NCBI RefSeq assembly: GCF_025515305.1
Contig: NZ_JAOPHT010000007.1
Coordinates: 1-64,000, forward strand
From: Roseicyclus sediminis
Lineage (GTDB): Bacteria; Pseudomonadota; Alphaproteobacteria; Rhodobacterales; Rhodobacteraceae
Direction of reading: 5' to 3'
Length of the DNA: 64,000 nt
In this document: one piece after another, positions 42,636 through 51,440 of the stretch
How positions within the stretch are numbered: position 1 is the first letter of the stretch
How the letters are laid out: each line of letters starts with the position of its first letter
Notes under the pieces: model-generated
Seen by the model: only the letters and a program-made list of their open reading frames with translations
Told to the model about the DNA's origin: nothing
Database searches by the model: none
Made by a program: the position numbers and the translations under genes

Positions 42636-43799
42636 TCAGTTGTCGGAGGCCGCGCGTTCCGCCTCGATCTGACGCCAGCGCGCCACGTTCCGGTTATGCT
42701 CTTCCAGCGTTTCCGAGAAGGCGTGCCCCCCGGTCCCGTCGGCCACGAAGAACACGTACTCCGTCGCGTCGGGATCGAGCGCCGCCTCGATGGCCGCGCG
42801 GCCCGGATTGGCGATCGGCGTCGGCGGCAGACCGTCGATCACGTAGGTGTTCCACGGGTTTTCGTCGCGCAGTTCGGACTGCCGGATACCGCGCCCCAGG
42901 ACGCCACGCCCATTGGTCACACCATAGATCACCGTCGGGTCGGTCTGCAGCCGCATCCCCCGGTTCAGCCGGTTGACGAAGACGCTCGCGACCTGGCGCC
43001 TCTCGTCGGGGACGCTCGTCTCCTTCTCGATGATCGATGCAAGGATCAGCGCCTCCTCGGGACTGCTCAGCGGCAGTCCGTCGACCCGGTTTTCCCAGGC
43101 TTCCGCAAGGATCGCCTCCTGCGCCGTCCGCATCCGCGCGAGGATGTCGTTCCGGTCGTCGCCACGCCGTACCTCGTAGGTGTCCGGGGCCAGCATACCC
43201 TCCTCGGGAATGTCGACCACCTCGCCCGACAGGAAATCGGCCTGGTTCAGCCCCTGCACGATCTGCCAGCTTGTCAGACCCTCGGGGATCGCGACGCGAT
43301 AGACCGTGATCTGGTCGCGCTCCACGAGGTCGGCATAGACATCGGGAACCCCGTCCTCGTAGGCGAAACTCGCCAGCTCGACGATCTCGCCGGTACCTGG
43401 AACGCGCTCGCGCAGGCGCAGCTCCCCCGTGCCCTCGATCCGCAGGACATAGGTCGCGGCGTAGCGGAAGCTCGAGGGTCCGCCTGCCGTCACGATCTCC
43501 AGCACCGTCTGCATCGAGGCCCCCGCCGGGATCTCGTAGGAGCCGAAGCGCAATTCCCCCGCCATGTCGGCATATTCCGTGCCCAGGCGGAAGATCATCG
43601 CCGACGACACCGCGCCCGCCTCCTCCAGGCCCTCCGAAACCGCGCGCAAGGATGCCCCGCGCGGCACCTCGAAGAAGATCGCCTGTTCAAGCGGGCCTTC
43701 GGCAGACCATTGCCGCTGCCCCCATCCGATGGCCCCCGCAAGCGCGATCGCCACGAGGATCAGGAAGCTCAGGCCGTTGGCGGCGACATGTTTCCACAT
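42636..43799 (-). CDS. mltG: Endolytic transglycosylase MltG (YceG family)
   Basis: 387 residues. A single N-terminal TM helix (LSFLILVAIALAGAIGWG) anchors a periplasmic LysM-like and YceG domain. The catalytic Glu lies in LILASIIEKETSV, and the substrate region MRLQTDPTVIYG...NPWNTYVIDGLPPTPI is characteristic. MltG cuts nascent peptidoglycan strands and sets glycan length. It starts 4 bases after the fabF stop, a common roseobacter gene pair. Start ATG 43799. Confidence 0.95.
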   Translation of the reverse strand: MWKHVAANGLSFLILVAIALAGAIGWGQRQWSAEGPLEQAIFFEVPRGASLRAVSEGLEEAGAVSSAMIFRLGTEYADMAGELRFGSYEIPAGASMQTVLEIVTAGGPSSFRYAATYVLRIEGTGELRLRERVPGTGEIVELASFAYEDGVPDVYADLVERDQITVYRVAIPEGLTSWQIVQGLNQADFLSGEVVDIPEEGMLAPDTYEVRRGDDRNDILARMRTAQEAILAEAWENRVDGLPLSSPEEALILASIIEKETSVPDERRQVASVFVNRLNRGMRLQTDPTVIYGVTNGRGVLGRGIRQSELRDENPWNTYVIDGLPPTPIANPGRAAIEAALDPDATEYVFFVADGTGGHAFSETLEEHNRNVARWRQIEAERAASDN

Positions 43800-43803
43800 G
43801 GGC

Positions 43804-45060
43804 TCAGACACGCCCCATGATGAGGCAGGCATTCGTGCCGCCGAACCCGAAGGAGTTCGACTGCACGATGTTGATCTCGCCCTTCTGGGCGGCATTGGCG
43901 CAGAGGTTGATCGCTGTCTCGGCGGCCGGATTGTCGAGATTGATCGTCGGCGGCGCCACCTGGTCGCGCATGGCGAGGATCGAGAAGATCGCCTCGATCG
44001 CGCCCGCAGCCCCCAGCAGGTGACCGGTCATCGACTTCGTGGAGGACATCATCAAGTTGGCGGCGTGGTTGCCCATCAGCCGCTCGACCGCGCCGAGCTC
44101 GATCGTGTCGGCCATGGTCGAGGTGCCATGGGCGTTGACGTAATCGATGTCCGACGGCTGCAGCCCCGCCCGCTTCAGCGCCGCGCGCATCGCCCGTTCG
44201 GCCCCTTCGTGGTCCGGCGGCGGCGCCGTGATGTGATAGGCGTCGCCCGACAGGCCGTAGCCAAGGATCTCGGCGTAGATCTTCGCGCCCCGCGCCTTGG
44301 CGTGCTCGTATTCCTCCAGCACGACCATTCCCGCGCCCTCGCCCATCACGAAGCCGTCGCTGTCGCTGTCCCAGGGACGCGACGCCTTCTCCGGCTCGTG
44401 CCCGCGCTTGGTGCTCAGGGCCTTGCAGGCATTGAAGCCCGCGATGCCGATGGCGCAGATCGGACTTTCCGCGCCGCCAGCCACCATCACGTCGGCATCG
44501 TCCAGCATGATCAGACGCGCCGCGTCGCCGATGGCATGAGCCCCCGTGGAACAGGCCGTGACGACGGCGTGGTTCGGCCCCTTGAAGCCGTAGCGGATCG
44601 AAACCTGCCCCGAGATCAGGTTGATGAGAGCGCCGGGCACGAAGAAGGGCGACACGCGGCGCGGTCCCTTCTCGTTCAGCGTGATGGACGTGTCCGCGAT
44701 GGAGCTCAGCCCGCCGATCCCAGACCCGATCAGACAGCCCGTGCGCTCCCGCTCCTCGGTCGCGGTGGGGGTCCAGCCCGCATCCCGGATCGCCTGGTCG
44801 GCGGCGGCCATGCCATAGAGGATGAACTCGTCGACCTTGCGCTGTTCCTTCGGCTCCATCCAGTCGTCGGGATTGAAGGTGCCGTCCGTGCCATCGCCGC
44901 GTTTGACTTCGCAGGCGTAGGTCGTCGCGTAACCGGTGGTGTCGAACCGCGTGATGGGGCCTGCGCCCGACTGCCCGGCGAGAAGCCGCGACCAGGTTTC
45001 CTCGACCCCCGTCGCCAGCGGCGTCACCAGCCCCAGCCCCGTCACAACCACTCGCCGCAT
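43804..45060 (-). CDS. fabF: 3-oxoacyl-[acyl-carrier-protein] synthase II
   Basis: A 418-residue KAS II. The active-site Cys170 is in VVTACSTGAHAIGDA, the histidines lie in NAHGTSTMADT and TGHLLGAAGA, and the end is GFGGTNACLIMGRV. FabF elongates palmitoleoyl-ACP and general acyl-ACPs. It lies between acpP and mltG. A VPLPA-CTERM gene and a terminator separate it from acpP, so it needs its own promoter in the 239-base gap. Confidence 0.97.
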   Translation of the reverse strand: MRRVVVTGLGLVTPLATGVEETWSRLLAGQSGAGPITRFDTTGYATTYACEVKRGDGTDGTFNPDDWMEPKEQRKVDEFILYGMAAADQAIRDAGWTPTATEERERTGCLIGSGIGGLSSIADTSITLNEKGPRRVSPFFVPGALINLISGQVSIRYGFKGPNHAVVTACSTGAHAIGDAARLIMLDDADVMVAGGAESPICAIGIAGFNACKALSTKRGHEPEKASRPWDSDSDGFVMGEGAGMVVLEEYEHAKARGAKIYAEILGYGLSGDAYHITAPPPDHEGAERAMRAALKRAGLQPSDIDYVNAHGTSTMADTIELGAVERLMGNHAANLMMSSTKSMTGHLLGAAGAIEAIFSILAMRDQVAPPTINLDNPAAETAINLCANAAQKGEINIVQSNSFGFGGTNACLIMGRV

Positions 45061-45227
45061 GCGTCCCGCCCCTTTTCATGGTCCGATCATGTCGGGCCCT
45101 GATACCGCCAAGGGACAAGCTTCGGCAATCCCCCCGGGCGGACCGAGGCCACCATCGGCGTTCATCCGGGCCGGGACGGTCGATGCCTCCGCGCCGACCG
45201 ACGCGGTCTGCGGATAGCCCGGAACAG

Positions 45228-45257
45228 AAAAAGGCGGCCCCCGAGGACCGCCTTTTC
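45228..45257 (-). terminator. Terminator downstream of the VPLPA-CTERM gene
   Basis: AAAAGGCGG pairs with CCGCCTTTT around a ten-base loop, with A/T runs on both sides, so it can work on either strand. It lies about 43 bases past the VPLPA-CTERM stop codon. Confidence 0.85.
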
Positions 45258-45299
45258 CACACATGTCACCCGTGGCAGCGGGTCATGACATGGCAGCCC

Positions 45300-45902
45300 T
45301 CAGGCCGCTTTCTTGCGCGAGCGCGCCACTGCCAGGCCACCGATGCCTGCCAGGAGCAGCCAGCCAGCGGCCGGCAGCGGAACCGGCGCGACGTCGATCG
45401 ATGCGACGGTGAACGAGTCGTTTCCGCCGAGGCAGAGGAACGTGCAGTCGTTGCGGATATCGCCATAGGCGATGACCGTCAGACGGCTCGAGACATAGCC
45501 GCCCAGGTCGACGACCGGCGAGTTGCCGGTGTACTGAACCGAAAGGCCGTTATCCGCCTCGAGACGCGCATCATCGTTGCGGTCCCAGCGGCCGAACGTG
45601 ATGTTGTTCCAGCGCATGTCCTGTGCGAACGACAGGGTGATACGCTCCGAACTGAAGATCGGCGAACCGTCGATCTGGTCGGGCTGCGTATCCGGGTTCC
45701 CGTTAACGCCCAGTCCAGCGTTGTTGTACGTCACGCTGCAACCGCTGTTGAAAATCCCGAAGGCGTCGCACGACAGGCTGACGCCGGAGCCAGCTCCGGT
45801 GCCCCCTCCCGTGAAGTCGATGACGGTTGCTGATGCGGCACCGCCGCTCAACATCACCGCGCCGACGCACGCCAGGACCAATTTCTTTAGGTTTCGATAC
45901 AT
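45300..45902 (-). CDS. VPLPA-CTERM sorting-domain exported protein
   Basis: 200 residues. An N-terminal signal peptide (MYRNLKKLVLACVGAVMLSG...ASA) precedes a beta-rich body with four cysteines (LSCDAF, NSGCSV, NDCTFLCLGG). The C-terminal sorting signal VPLPAAGWLLLAGIGGLA ends in basic residues RSRKKAA. In Rhodobacterales the VPLPA-CTERM tail is processed by a dedicated exosortase and the protein is placed on the surface or in extracellular polymer. No exosortase gene is in the window. Start ATG 45902 has GGGGAAG upstream. Confidence 0.87.
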   Translation of the reverse strand: MYRNLKKLVLACVGAVMLSGGAASATVIDFTGGGTGAGSGVSLSCDAFGIFNSGCSVTYNNAGLGVNGNPDTQPDQIDGSPIFSSERITLSFAQDMRWNNITFGRWDRNDDARLEADNGLSVQYTGNSPVVDLGGYVSSRLTVIAYGDIRNDCTFLCLGGNDSFTVASIDVAPVPLPAAGWLLLAGIGGLAVARSRKKAA

Positions 45903-46280
45903 TTCTTCCCCACTTGGCAAAGACTTTAGGACGGAGCCGCCCCAGCCCAAACGGAACGCAGACAACCCCGCCATTAAAATACCGCAATTCCGCCCGGATT
46001 GGCGCACAATTTCATTAGGCCGGTCAATGCGTTATCTGTTTCCCGAACAGGGACAATCCCGAAGGGCGAATCGCGCCCGGGAACTCCAACGTTTTCAGGG
46101 GCAGGATTCGAAGGACGCGACGATCCTTCGAAGGTCACGTGTCTCCGCCGACCCATCCGGCAGAGCTTCGGGCGATCTCCGCCTCCCTGCGCCATTTATC
46201 CCCGCAGACCGATTGGGTTTTTTTCTTGCGCGCCGGAAGGATGGCGAAGGTTCGCCATGCGGGCACGCGCCGTACCAAAG
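45903..46280. other. Gap of about 380 bases upstream of the VPLPA-CTERM gene
   Basis: No gene is supported. The part up to 46060 is AT-richer than average and probably holds the VPLPA-CTERM promoter and leader. A perfect hairpin CGAAGGA-cgcgacga-TCCTTCG is at about 46109-46130. It could be a regulatory structure; no family is recognised. Confidence 0.5.
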
Positions 46281-46310
46281 AAAAACGGCGCCCCGGGGGG
46301 CGCCGTTTTC
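46281..46310 (-). terminator. acpP terminator
   Basis: A 13-base stem AAAACGGCGCCCC/GGGGCGCCGTTTT with a very short loop and U-run on the minus strand, about 20 bases past the acpP stop codon. Confidence 0.88.
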
Positions 46311-46330
46311 TTTCCGGTGAGGATCGCCGC

Positions 46331-46564
46331 TTACTGGGCTTCCTTGATGAACTTCACCGCGTCGCCGAAGGTCTGGATGGTCTCGGCGGCGTCATCGGGG
46401 ATCTCGATGCCGAATTCCTCTTCGAAGGCCATGACCAGCTCGACCGTGTCCAGCGAGTCCGCGCCAAGGTCGTCGATGAACGAGGCGTTCTCGGTCACCT
46501 TGTCCTCTTCCACGCTCAGGTGCTCGACCACGATCTTCTTCACGCGCTCTGCGATGTCGCTCAT
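46331..46564 (-). CDS. acpP: Acyl carrier protein
   Basis: A 77-residue acidic ACP. The phosphopantetheine serine is S37 in the motif [12 protein letters not shown]. The sequence [20 protein letters not shown] is the standard start. It carries acyl chains for fatty acid, phospholipid and lipid A synthesis. It has its own promoter and terminator, as expected for a very highly expressed gene, and lies between fabG and fabF. Confidence 0.98.
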   Translation of the reverse strand: MSDIAERVKKIVVEHLSVEEDKVTENASFIDDLGADSLDTVELVMAFEEEFGIEIPDDAAETIQTFGDAVKFIKEAQ

Positions 46565-46693
46565 CTGTTTTCCTCGTCTCTTGTGTGCGCCGCCGTTTCC
46601 TGCCGCGCCGGTTTGGATTCCTGCCTGTCCGGCCGGTGAAATGCCCTCCCGGGGCGTACCGGCAGGCGGATGCCCCCCGGCAAATCTGCGCCG

Positions 46694-46721
46694 CCTATAG
46701 CATAGTTATATGCGAAGGCAA
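46694..46721 (-). promoter_or_regulatory. Candidate acpP promoter
   Basis: On the minus strand TTGCCT (46721-46716) and TATAGG (46699-46694) are 16 bases apart in a locally AT-rich stretch (CATATAACTATGCTATAG), about 130 bases upstream of acpP. Confidence 0.5.
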
Positions 46722-46749
46722 TGGCCGCTAAAGCCAAAAGCCCTTCGCG

Positions 46750-47487
46750 TCAGAGCATCGCCATGCCGCCGTTCACGTGAAGCGTCGTGCCGGTGACATA
46801 GGCCGCCTCCGGACTCGCGAGATAGAGGACCGCGGCGGCGATCTCCTCGGGGGTTCCCATCCGGCCGGCGGGGATCTGCCCGAGGATCTTCCCCTTCTGG
46901 TCGTCGGTCAGCTTCTCGGTCATGGCGGTCTCGATGAAACCCGGCGCCACGCAGTTCACCGTGATGCCACGGCTCGCCACCTCGTAGGCGAGGCTTTTCG
47001 ACATGCCGACCATGCCGGCCTTGGACGCCGCATAGTTCCCCTGCCCCGGATTGCCGGTCGCGCCGACCACCGAGGAGATGTTCACGATCCGGCCCCAGCG
47101 GGCCTTCATCATGCCGCGCAGGCTGCCGCGGCACAGCCGCATGGTCGAGGTCAGGTTGACCTCCAGAACCTGCCCCCATTCCTCGTCCGACATCCGCATG
47201 AACAGGTTGTCGCGCGTGATGCCCGCGTTGTTCACGAGGATGTCGAGGCTTCCCATCGCCTCGATGGCGCGCTTCGGCAGCGCCTCGACCGCCTCGGCAT
47301 CCGACAGGTTGCAGGGCAGGACATGGGTCCGCTCGCCGAGTTCGGCCGCCAAGGCCTCCAGCGGCGCCTCCCGCGTCCCCGACAGCGCGACCGTCGCGCC
47401 CGCATCATGCAGCGCCCGCGCGATCGCAGCGCCGATCCCACCCGATGCCCCCGTCACCAGTGCAGTCTTTCCGACCAGGTCGAACAT
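46750..47487 (-). CDS. fabG: 3-oxoacyl-[acyl-carrier-protein] reductase
   Basis: A 245-residue short-chain dehydrogenase. The NADPH motif is VTGASGGIGAAIA, NNAG is at residues 86-89, and the catalytic Ser139, Tyr152 and Lys156 lie in VNISSVVG and GNYAASKAG. The substrate motif VNCVAPGFIETAMTEKL and the final GTTLHVNGGMAML are typical FabG. It makes the first reduction in each elongation round. Cluster order fabD > (hypothetical) > fabG > acpP on the minus strand. Confidence 0.97.
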   Translation of the reverse strand: MFDLVGKTALVTGASGGIGAAIARALHDAGATVALSGTREAPLEALAAELGERTHVLPCNLSDAEAVEALPKRAIEAMGSLDILVNNAGITRDNLFMRMSDEEWGQVLEVNLTSTMRLCRGSLRGMMKARWGRIVNISSVVGATGNPGQGNYAASKAGMVGMSKSLAYEVASRGITVNCVAPGFIETAMTEKLTDDQKGKILGQIPAGRMGTPEEIAAAVLYLASPEAAYVTGTTLHVNGGMAML

Positions 47488-47567
47488 GCCTGTCCCTCCG
47501 CCCGTCTTGTCGCGTTCCGCGCTCTCCTAGCAGCAAGGCCGGGTCCGCGCCATACTTGCGGCCGCCC

Positions 47568-48143
47568 CTATTGCGAGGTGACGACGTTCATCACGACCTG
47601 CTCGACCGCCGTCATCTCGTGCCGCCCCCCTGCTCCCGCCTGCAGCGCGAACCAGTAGAAATCCTCGTTCCCCAGCATGCGGCGCACGTAGTCGAGGCGT
47701 TCGGCATGGGCGGGATGCTCCCGCGGCAGGGCCGACGCAGGACCGTCTCGCGTCTGCCAGTCGGTGACGGCAAGCCCCGAGTTTCCACCCAGCCGCCGTT
47801 CGACGCCCGCAAGGAAGAGGTACACCGCATCTCCCTCCAGCGTGACGCCCGGCGCGACCTCGGTCGAAAGCCCGGCCGCGCGGACAAGCCCGCCCTTCTG
47901 AAAAAGCGCCGTCGCGTCGCTGCCCGGCGCGATGTCGCCCAGAACCAGGGTCGAGAGATCCCCGTTCTCCTCCAGAAGCCGGTCAAGCCGCTCGGTCGAG
48001 GCCAGCGTCAGCTGCCCGGAGACGAGAAGCCTGTCGCCATCGGTCTCGAAACGGGCCGAAGTCGCGGTGGTCAGCCAGAGGAGACCGGCCGTCGCGGCAC
48101 CGATGACGAGCGCGCCACCAAGCAAGATGAAAACTCGACGCAT
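47568..48143 (-). CDS. Hypothetical membrane-anchored protein in the fab cluster
   Basis: 191 residues. An N-terminal signal or TM segment (FILLGGALVIGAATAGLLWL) is followed by a soluble periplasmic domain: DRLLVSGQLTLASTERLDRL, LVLGDIAPGSDATALFQKGG and VYLFLAGVERR. The pattern recalls the predicted periplasmic, ClpP-like COG3904 proteins but the match is too weak to assign. It starts 5 bases after the fabD stop and is probably cotranscribed with fabD and fabG. Start ATG 48143 (a GTG one codon upstream is possible). Confidence 0.75.
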   Translation of the reverse strand: MRRVFILLGGALVIGAATAGLLWLTTATSARFETDGDRLLVSGQLTLASTERLDRLLEENGDLSTLVLGDIAPGSDATALFQKGGLVRAAGLSTEVAPGVTLEGDAVYLFLAGVERRLGGNSGLAVTDWQTRDGPASALPREHPAHAERLDYVRRMLGNEDFYWFALQAGAGGRHEMTAVEQVVMNVVTSQ

Positions 48144-48148
48144 CACCC

Positions 48149-49090
48149 TCAGCCCGCCAGGGCCGCAGCTGCGTCGCGGACCTCGGCGGCGGTGCCGACC
48201 GCGCGCGTGGCGACGTCCCGGTCGATCCGCCGGACCATGCCAGACAACGCCTTTCCGGCACCGATCTCCCAGATTTCGGTCACGTCATGCGCGGCCATCC
48301 AGAGCACGCTTTCGCGCCACCGCACCCGGCCGGTGACCTGGGCGATCAACTGGTCGCGGATCAGCGCGGGCGCGCTTTCGGCCTCCGCCGTGACATTGGC
48401 GACGAGGGGAACAGAGGGCGCGAGAATGTCGACCTCATTCAACGCATCGGCCATCACCCGGGCGGCGGGTTCCATCAAGCCGCAGTGGAACGGGGCGGAG
48501 ACCGGCAGCATCACGGCGCGCTTGGCGCCACGTTCCCTGGCGATCTCGACGGCGCGGGCCACCGCGGCCGCGTGGCCGGAGACGACCACCTGCGCGGGGT
48601 CGTTGTCGTTTGCCGCGGCGCAGACCTCGCCGCCCGCGGCCTCCTTCACGACCTCCGACACCGTGTCGAAGTCGAGGCCGAGGATCGCCGCCATCGCGCC
48701 CTCGCCCGCCGGGACAGCCTGCTGCATCGCGTCGCCCCTGACCCGCAGAAGCCGCGCGGCGTCCGCAAGGCCGATCGCCCCGGCAGCGGCCAGCGCCGAG
48801 TATTCGCCCAGGGAATGCCCCGCGACATAGGACGCGGCCGTCACGTCGACCCCTTCGGCCTTCAGCGCGGCCATCACCGCCATCGAGGTCGCCATCAGCG
48901 CGGGCTGCGCATTGCGCGTCAGGGTCAGCGTCTCGATATCGCCGTCCCAGATCAGGGCCGACAGCTTCTCGCCGAGCGCTTCGTCGACCGTGTCGAAGAC
49001 CGCGCGTGCCTCGGGCCAGGCCTCGGCCAGGTCGCGGCCCATTCCTATGGTCTGGGCGCCCTGTCCCGGAAAAACGAATGCCAGTGCCAT
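48149..49090 (-). CDS. fabD: Malonyl CoA-acyl carrier protein transacylase
   Basis: A 313-residue FabD. The N-terminal AFVFPGQGAQTIGMGRDL, nucleophile Ser93 in VAGHSLGEYSAL, catalytic His in SAPFHCGLM, and the final EIWEIGAGKALSGMVRRI are all intact. It loads malonyl onto ACP. Start ATG 49090 has a GGGAGG site 8 bases upstream. Confidence 0.97.
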   Translation of the reverse strand: MALAFVFPGQGAQTIGMGRDLAEAWPEARAVFDTVDEALGEKLSALIWDGDIETLTLTRNAQPALMATSMAVMAALKAEGVDVTAASYVAGHSLGEYSALAAAGAIGLADAARLLRVRGDAMQQAVPAGEGAMAAILGLDFDTVSEVVKEAAGGEVCAAANDNDPAQVVVSGHAAAVARAVEIARERGAKRAVMLPVSAPFHCGLMEPAARVMADALNEVDILAPSVPLVANVTAEAESAPALIRDQLIAQVTGRVRWRESVLWMAAHDVTEIWEIGAGKALSGMVRRIDRDVATRAVGTAAEVRDAAAALAG

Positions 49091-49171
49091 GCGAGCCTCC
49101 CTCCGCGATCTTTCGGACCGGGAGTAATCGAGGCCCCCGCAAGGCGCAATCGGCAAGCCCATCGACGCGAT

Positions 49172-49201
49172 GAAGCGCCGCGCGGATGGGCGCGGCGCTT
49201 C
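49172..49201. terminator. Strong hairpin between fabD and the T-I-D-W protein gene
   Basis: A perfect 12-base stem GAAGCGCCGCGC/GCGCGGCGCTTC around a six-base loop. There is no U-run on either strand, so it may be a weak terminator or an mRNA 3'-end stabiliser for the leftward gene ending at 49227. Confidence 0.5.
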
Positions 49202-49226
49202 GGAGATCTTCGGCTGGTCCGGCGGC

Positions 49227-50423
49227 TCAGTCGCGCAGGCGGATCCGCAGTTCGACGTCGTCGCAGGTGCCGCCGCCGTAGGTGCCGATCCAGATGTTCA
49301 CCCGGCCTTCCAGGTCGTCCATGTCGTAAAGCCGGATACGGGAGTTCAGGCTCGGGCCGCTGTCGTCGTCGAAGTGGTATGTCCCGCTTCCGTCCTGGAC
49401 CAGGAGCGTCGTGTCGCAGCTGGAGTCGAGCCGAACCTCGAACCGGTCGAAATCCTCCACGTCGCGAAGGTCCAGAGTGTAGGTCGGGTTGGCGAAGAAG
49501 TAACCGGTGCCGGGGACCCCGGAGCAGTTGCTCAGGTGCGTCGGCGCACCACCGGCCTCCATGTTGCGAATGCGGATCTGGCTGTCCTCGAGCTGGTCGC
49601 CGGTGCGCGACACGGGCTCGGCGATCCAAGCGCCGGGATTGGGGCAGCCAATGACGTTGCTTTGCGCGACGACCGGGCCCGTCGGGGCATCCTCGTCGTC
49701 ATCGTCGTCGTCGTTGCCATTCCCGTTGCCGTTGCCCTGGTTGCCGTTGCCACCGCCGTTGCCGCCAGAGTTTCCGGGCGTGCCGTCGTCGTCGGTATGA
49801 TCGTTCGGATCGTTCGAGGCGCCGGGATTCGAATCGTCGTTGCCATCGGCATCGTTGCCATGGCCGTTGTTCCCGTTGGCGTTGCCGTTGCCCGGCGTGC
49901 CGTCGGCATCGGTGTCATCGTTGGGATCGTTCGAGGCGCCGGGGTTCGAGTCGTCGTTGCCGTCGGGATCGTTGCCGTGGCCGTTGTTGCCGTTGGGATT
50001 GCCGTTGTCGTTGGGGTCGCCGTTGCCGTCGTCCCCGCTGCCGCCGTTCCCGATGCCGTTCCCGTTGTTCCCGTTGCCGTTGCCGGTGCCGCTTCCGTTG
50101 CTCCCACCGTTCCCGTTGCCGTTCCCGTTGTTGCCGTTCCCGTTGCCGTTGCCGTTGTCATCGCCGTCGCCGGCGGTCGGCATGACGTTGGACACGTCGG
50201 GGAGGCCCTGACCGGAGGGACCGACGGGGATGTTGTCGACCCAAGCCGTCTCGAAGTGGTTGTTCTGCAACTCGCCGCGCACGGTCTGGCTTTGCTGGCT
50301 GAGCGTGTCGGTGGTGATCTCGAGCACAACAAGGCCCGAGGCCGACAGACCGCCCAGGATTATGAGCCAGTCAATCGTCGTTACGCCCCCACGTTCGTCT
50401 CGAATGAACTGCTTAATGGACAT
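49227..50423 (-). CDS. T-I-D-W pilin-like protein with Gly/Asn repeats and C-terminal four-Cys domain
   Basis: 398 residues. The Flp-pilin-like N-terminus is RDERGG-VTTIDWLIILGGL (cleavage predicted after RGG; D replaces the usual +5 Glu and W the usual Tyr), with a hydrophobic helix to about residue 37. A stalk ELQNNHFETAWVDNIPVGPS follows, then a very Gly/Asn/Asp-rich region (85-250) including two 35-residue repeats (144-178 and 183-217). Residues 258-398 form a four-Cys beta-type domain (CPNPG at 260, NC at 300, CDTTLL at 336, TC at 387) shared with the proteins at 54.6 and 55.2 kb. Third of three tandem paralogues. Surface or fibre protein is my inference. Confidence 0.8.
   Translation of the reverse strand: MSIKQFIRDERGGVTTIDWLIILGGLSASGLVVLEITTDTLSQQSQTVRGELQNNHFETAWVDNIPVGPSGQGLPDVSNVMPTAGDGDDNGNGNGNGNNGNGNGNGGSNGSGTGNGNGNNGNGIGNGGSGDDGNGDPNDNGNPNGNNGHGNDPDGNDDSNPGASNDPNDDTDADGTPGNGNANGNNGHGNDADGNDDSNPGASNDPNDHTDDDGTPGNSGGNGGGNGNQGNGNGNGNDDDDDDEDAPTGPVVAQSNVIGCPNPGAWIAEPVSRTGDQLEDSQIRIRNMEAGGAPTHLSNCSGVPGTGYFFANPTYTLDLRDVEDFDRFEVRLDSSCDTTLLVQDGSGTYHFDDDSGPSLNSRIRLYDMDDLEGRVNIWIGTYGGGTCDDVELRIRLRD
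49773..49994 (-). repeat. Two 35-codon tandem units inside the T-I-D-W protein
   Basis: Units at 49890-49994 and 49773-49877 encode near-identical N-G-N-N-G-H-G-N-D-x-D-G-N-D-D-S-N-P-G-A stretches that continue S-N-D-P-N-D and T-D-x-D-G-T-P-G. Highly similar units occur in the neighbouring paralogue at 50737-50841 and 50899-51003. The acidic DxDGNDD pattern resembles calcium-binding loops. Confidence 0.8.
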
Positions 50424-50631
50424 TTTGGGATAACCCTCCTACCCGCCTAACATTTTGCCATCCGCGCGTAGACCGGAGGCAGCGTTTCTTGCGGAAACAC
50501 GGGCCGGGCGCAAAACCGGATGGGATTAATTCGCAGATTTATCTGTTTGAATTTGGGCGCATCGGGGGAAAGGTCATGTCGCCACGCAGGGCGCCGCCTT
50601 CTTGCCGCCGTCCCGACGTCCGCCGGACGCC

Positions 50632-51288
50632 TCAAACCTGCCCGAAGACCTCCGAGAGCCAATCCCAGAACATCTGGAACGGATTTCCCCGACCGTTTCC
50701 GTTTCCGGGGACGTCGGCATGCGCCAGCGCGGAGTTGCCCGGCGTCCCGTCGTCATCGGTGGTATCGTCGGCATCGTTCGAGGCACCGGGGTTGGAATCG
50801 TCGTTGCCGTCGGCGTCGTTGCCGTGGCCGTTGTTCCCGTTGCGTGTATCCGTGCCCGCATCCGAACCCGTGCCGGCATCGGTCGCCATGTCCGAACCAC
50901 CCGGGGCGCCATCGTCATCGGTGGTGTCGTCGGGATCGTTCGAGGCACCTGGGTTGGAATCGTCATTGCCGTCCGCATCGTTGCCGTGGCCGTTGTTGCC
51001 GTTGCCATTGCCCGGCTCTTCCTCGGTGTAGATCACCTGGGTGACGTCGGGCATGCCCGCCCCGGAGGGACCGACCGGGAGGCTGTCGACCCACGCCGTC
51101 TCGAAGGTGTTGCCCTGCAACTCTCCCTGGATGTTGGCGGAATGAGTGGTCATCGTGTCGGTCGAAACCTCGACGACGACAATCCCCGTGGCGGTCAGGC
51201 CGGCCAGGATCACGAGCCAGTCGATGGTCGCCACGCCGCCGTCATCCGAGGCAGCGAAGGCACGGATACGCTTGTTGAATGCGGACAT
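50632..51288 (-). CDS. T-I-D-W pilin-like protein with acidic Gly/Asn repeats
   Basis: 218 residues. The N-terminus DDGG-VATIDWLVILAGLTATG is followed by a hydrophobic helix and the stalk QGELQGNTFETAWVDSLPVGPSG, nearly the same as the downstream paralogue. Two 35-residue repeats (96-130 and 150-184) make up most of the rest. Instead of the four-Cys domain it ends in a short amphipathic tail (FQMFWDWLSEVFGQV). Middle gene of three. No function is known; export by a prepilin peptidase/Tad-type pathway is suggested by the N-terminus only. Confidence 0.78.
   Translation of the reverse strand: MSAFNKRIRAFAASDDGGVATIDWLVILAGLTATGIVVVEVSTDTMTTHSANIQGELQGNTFETAWVDSLPVGPSGAGMPDVTQVIYTEEEPGNGNGNNGHGNDADGNDDSNPGASNDPDDTTDDDGAPGGSDMATDAGTGSDAGTDTRNGNNGHGNDADGNDDSNPGASNDADDTTDDDGTPGNSALAHADVPGNGNGRGNPFQMFWDWLSEVFGQV
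50737..51003 (-). repeat. Two further copies of the 35-codon unit
   Basis: Units at 50899-51003 and 50737-50841 match those at 49773-49994 at both DNA and protein level, which implies duplication or gene conversion between the neighbouring genes. Confidence 0.78.
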
Positions 51289-51440
51289 GTCGAAACCCCT
51301 GTCGACGGGACGGTCTGCGCAGACCCGGACCTGAAAATCCCGTTCGTCGGGTTACGACACAAGCACCGCGATTTCGCCCGAATTACGGCGAGCGCCGGAC
51401 ATGTTCGGGCAATTTTCCTCGCTCCGCCGGAAGCGGCGTC

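Noticed and set aside
49773-51003. Evenly spaced repeats considered as CRISPR
   Set aside because: Repeats are coding, keep frame, are about 105 bases long and not separated by unique spacers of constant length.
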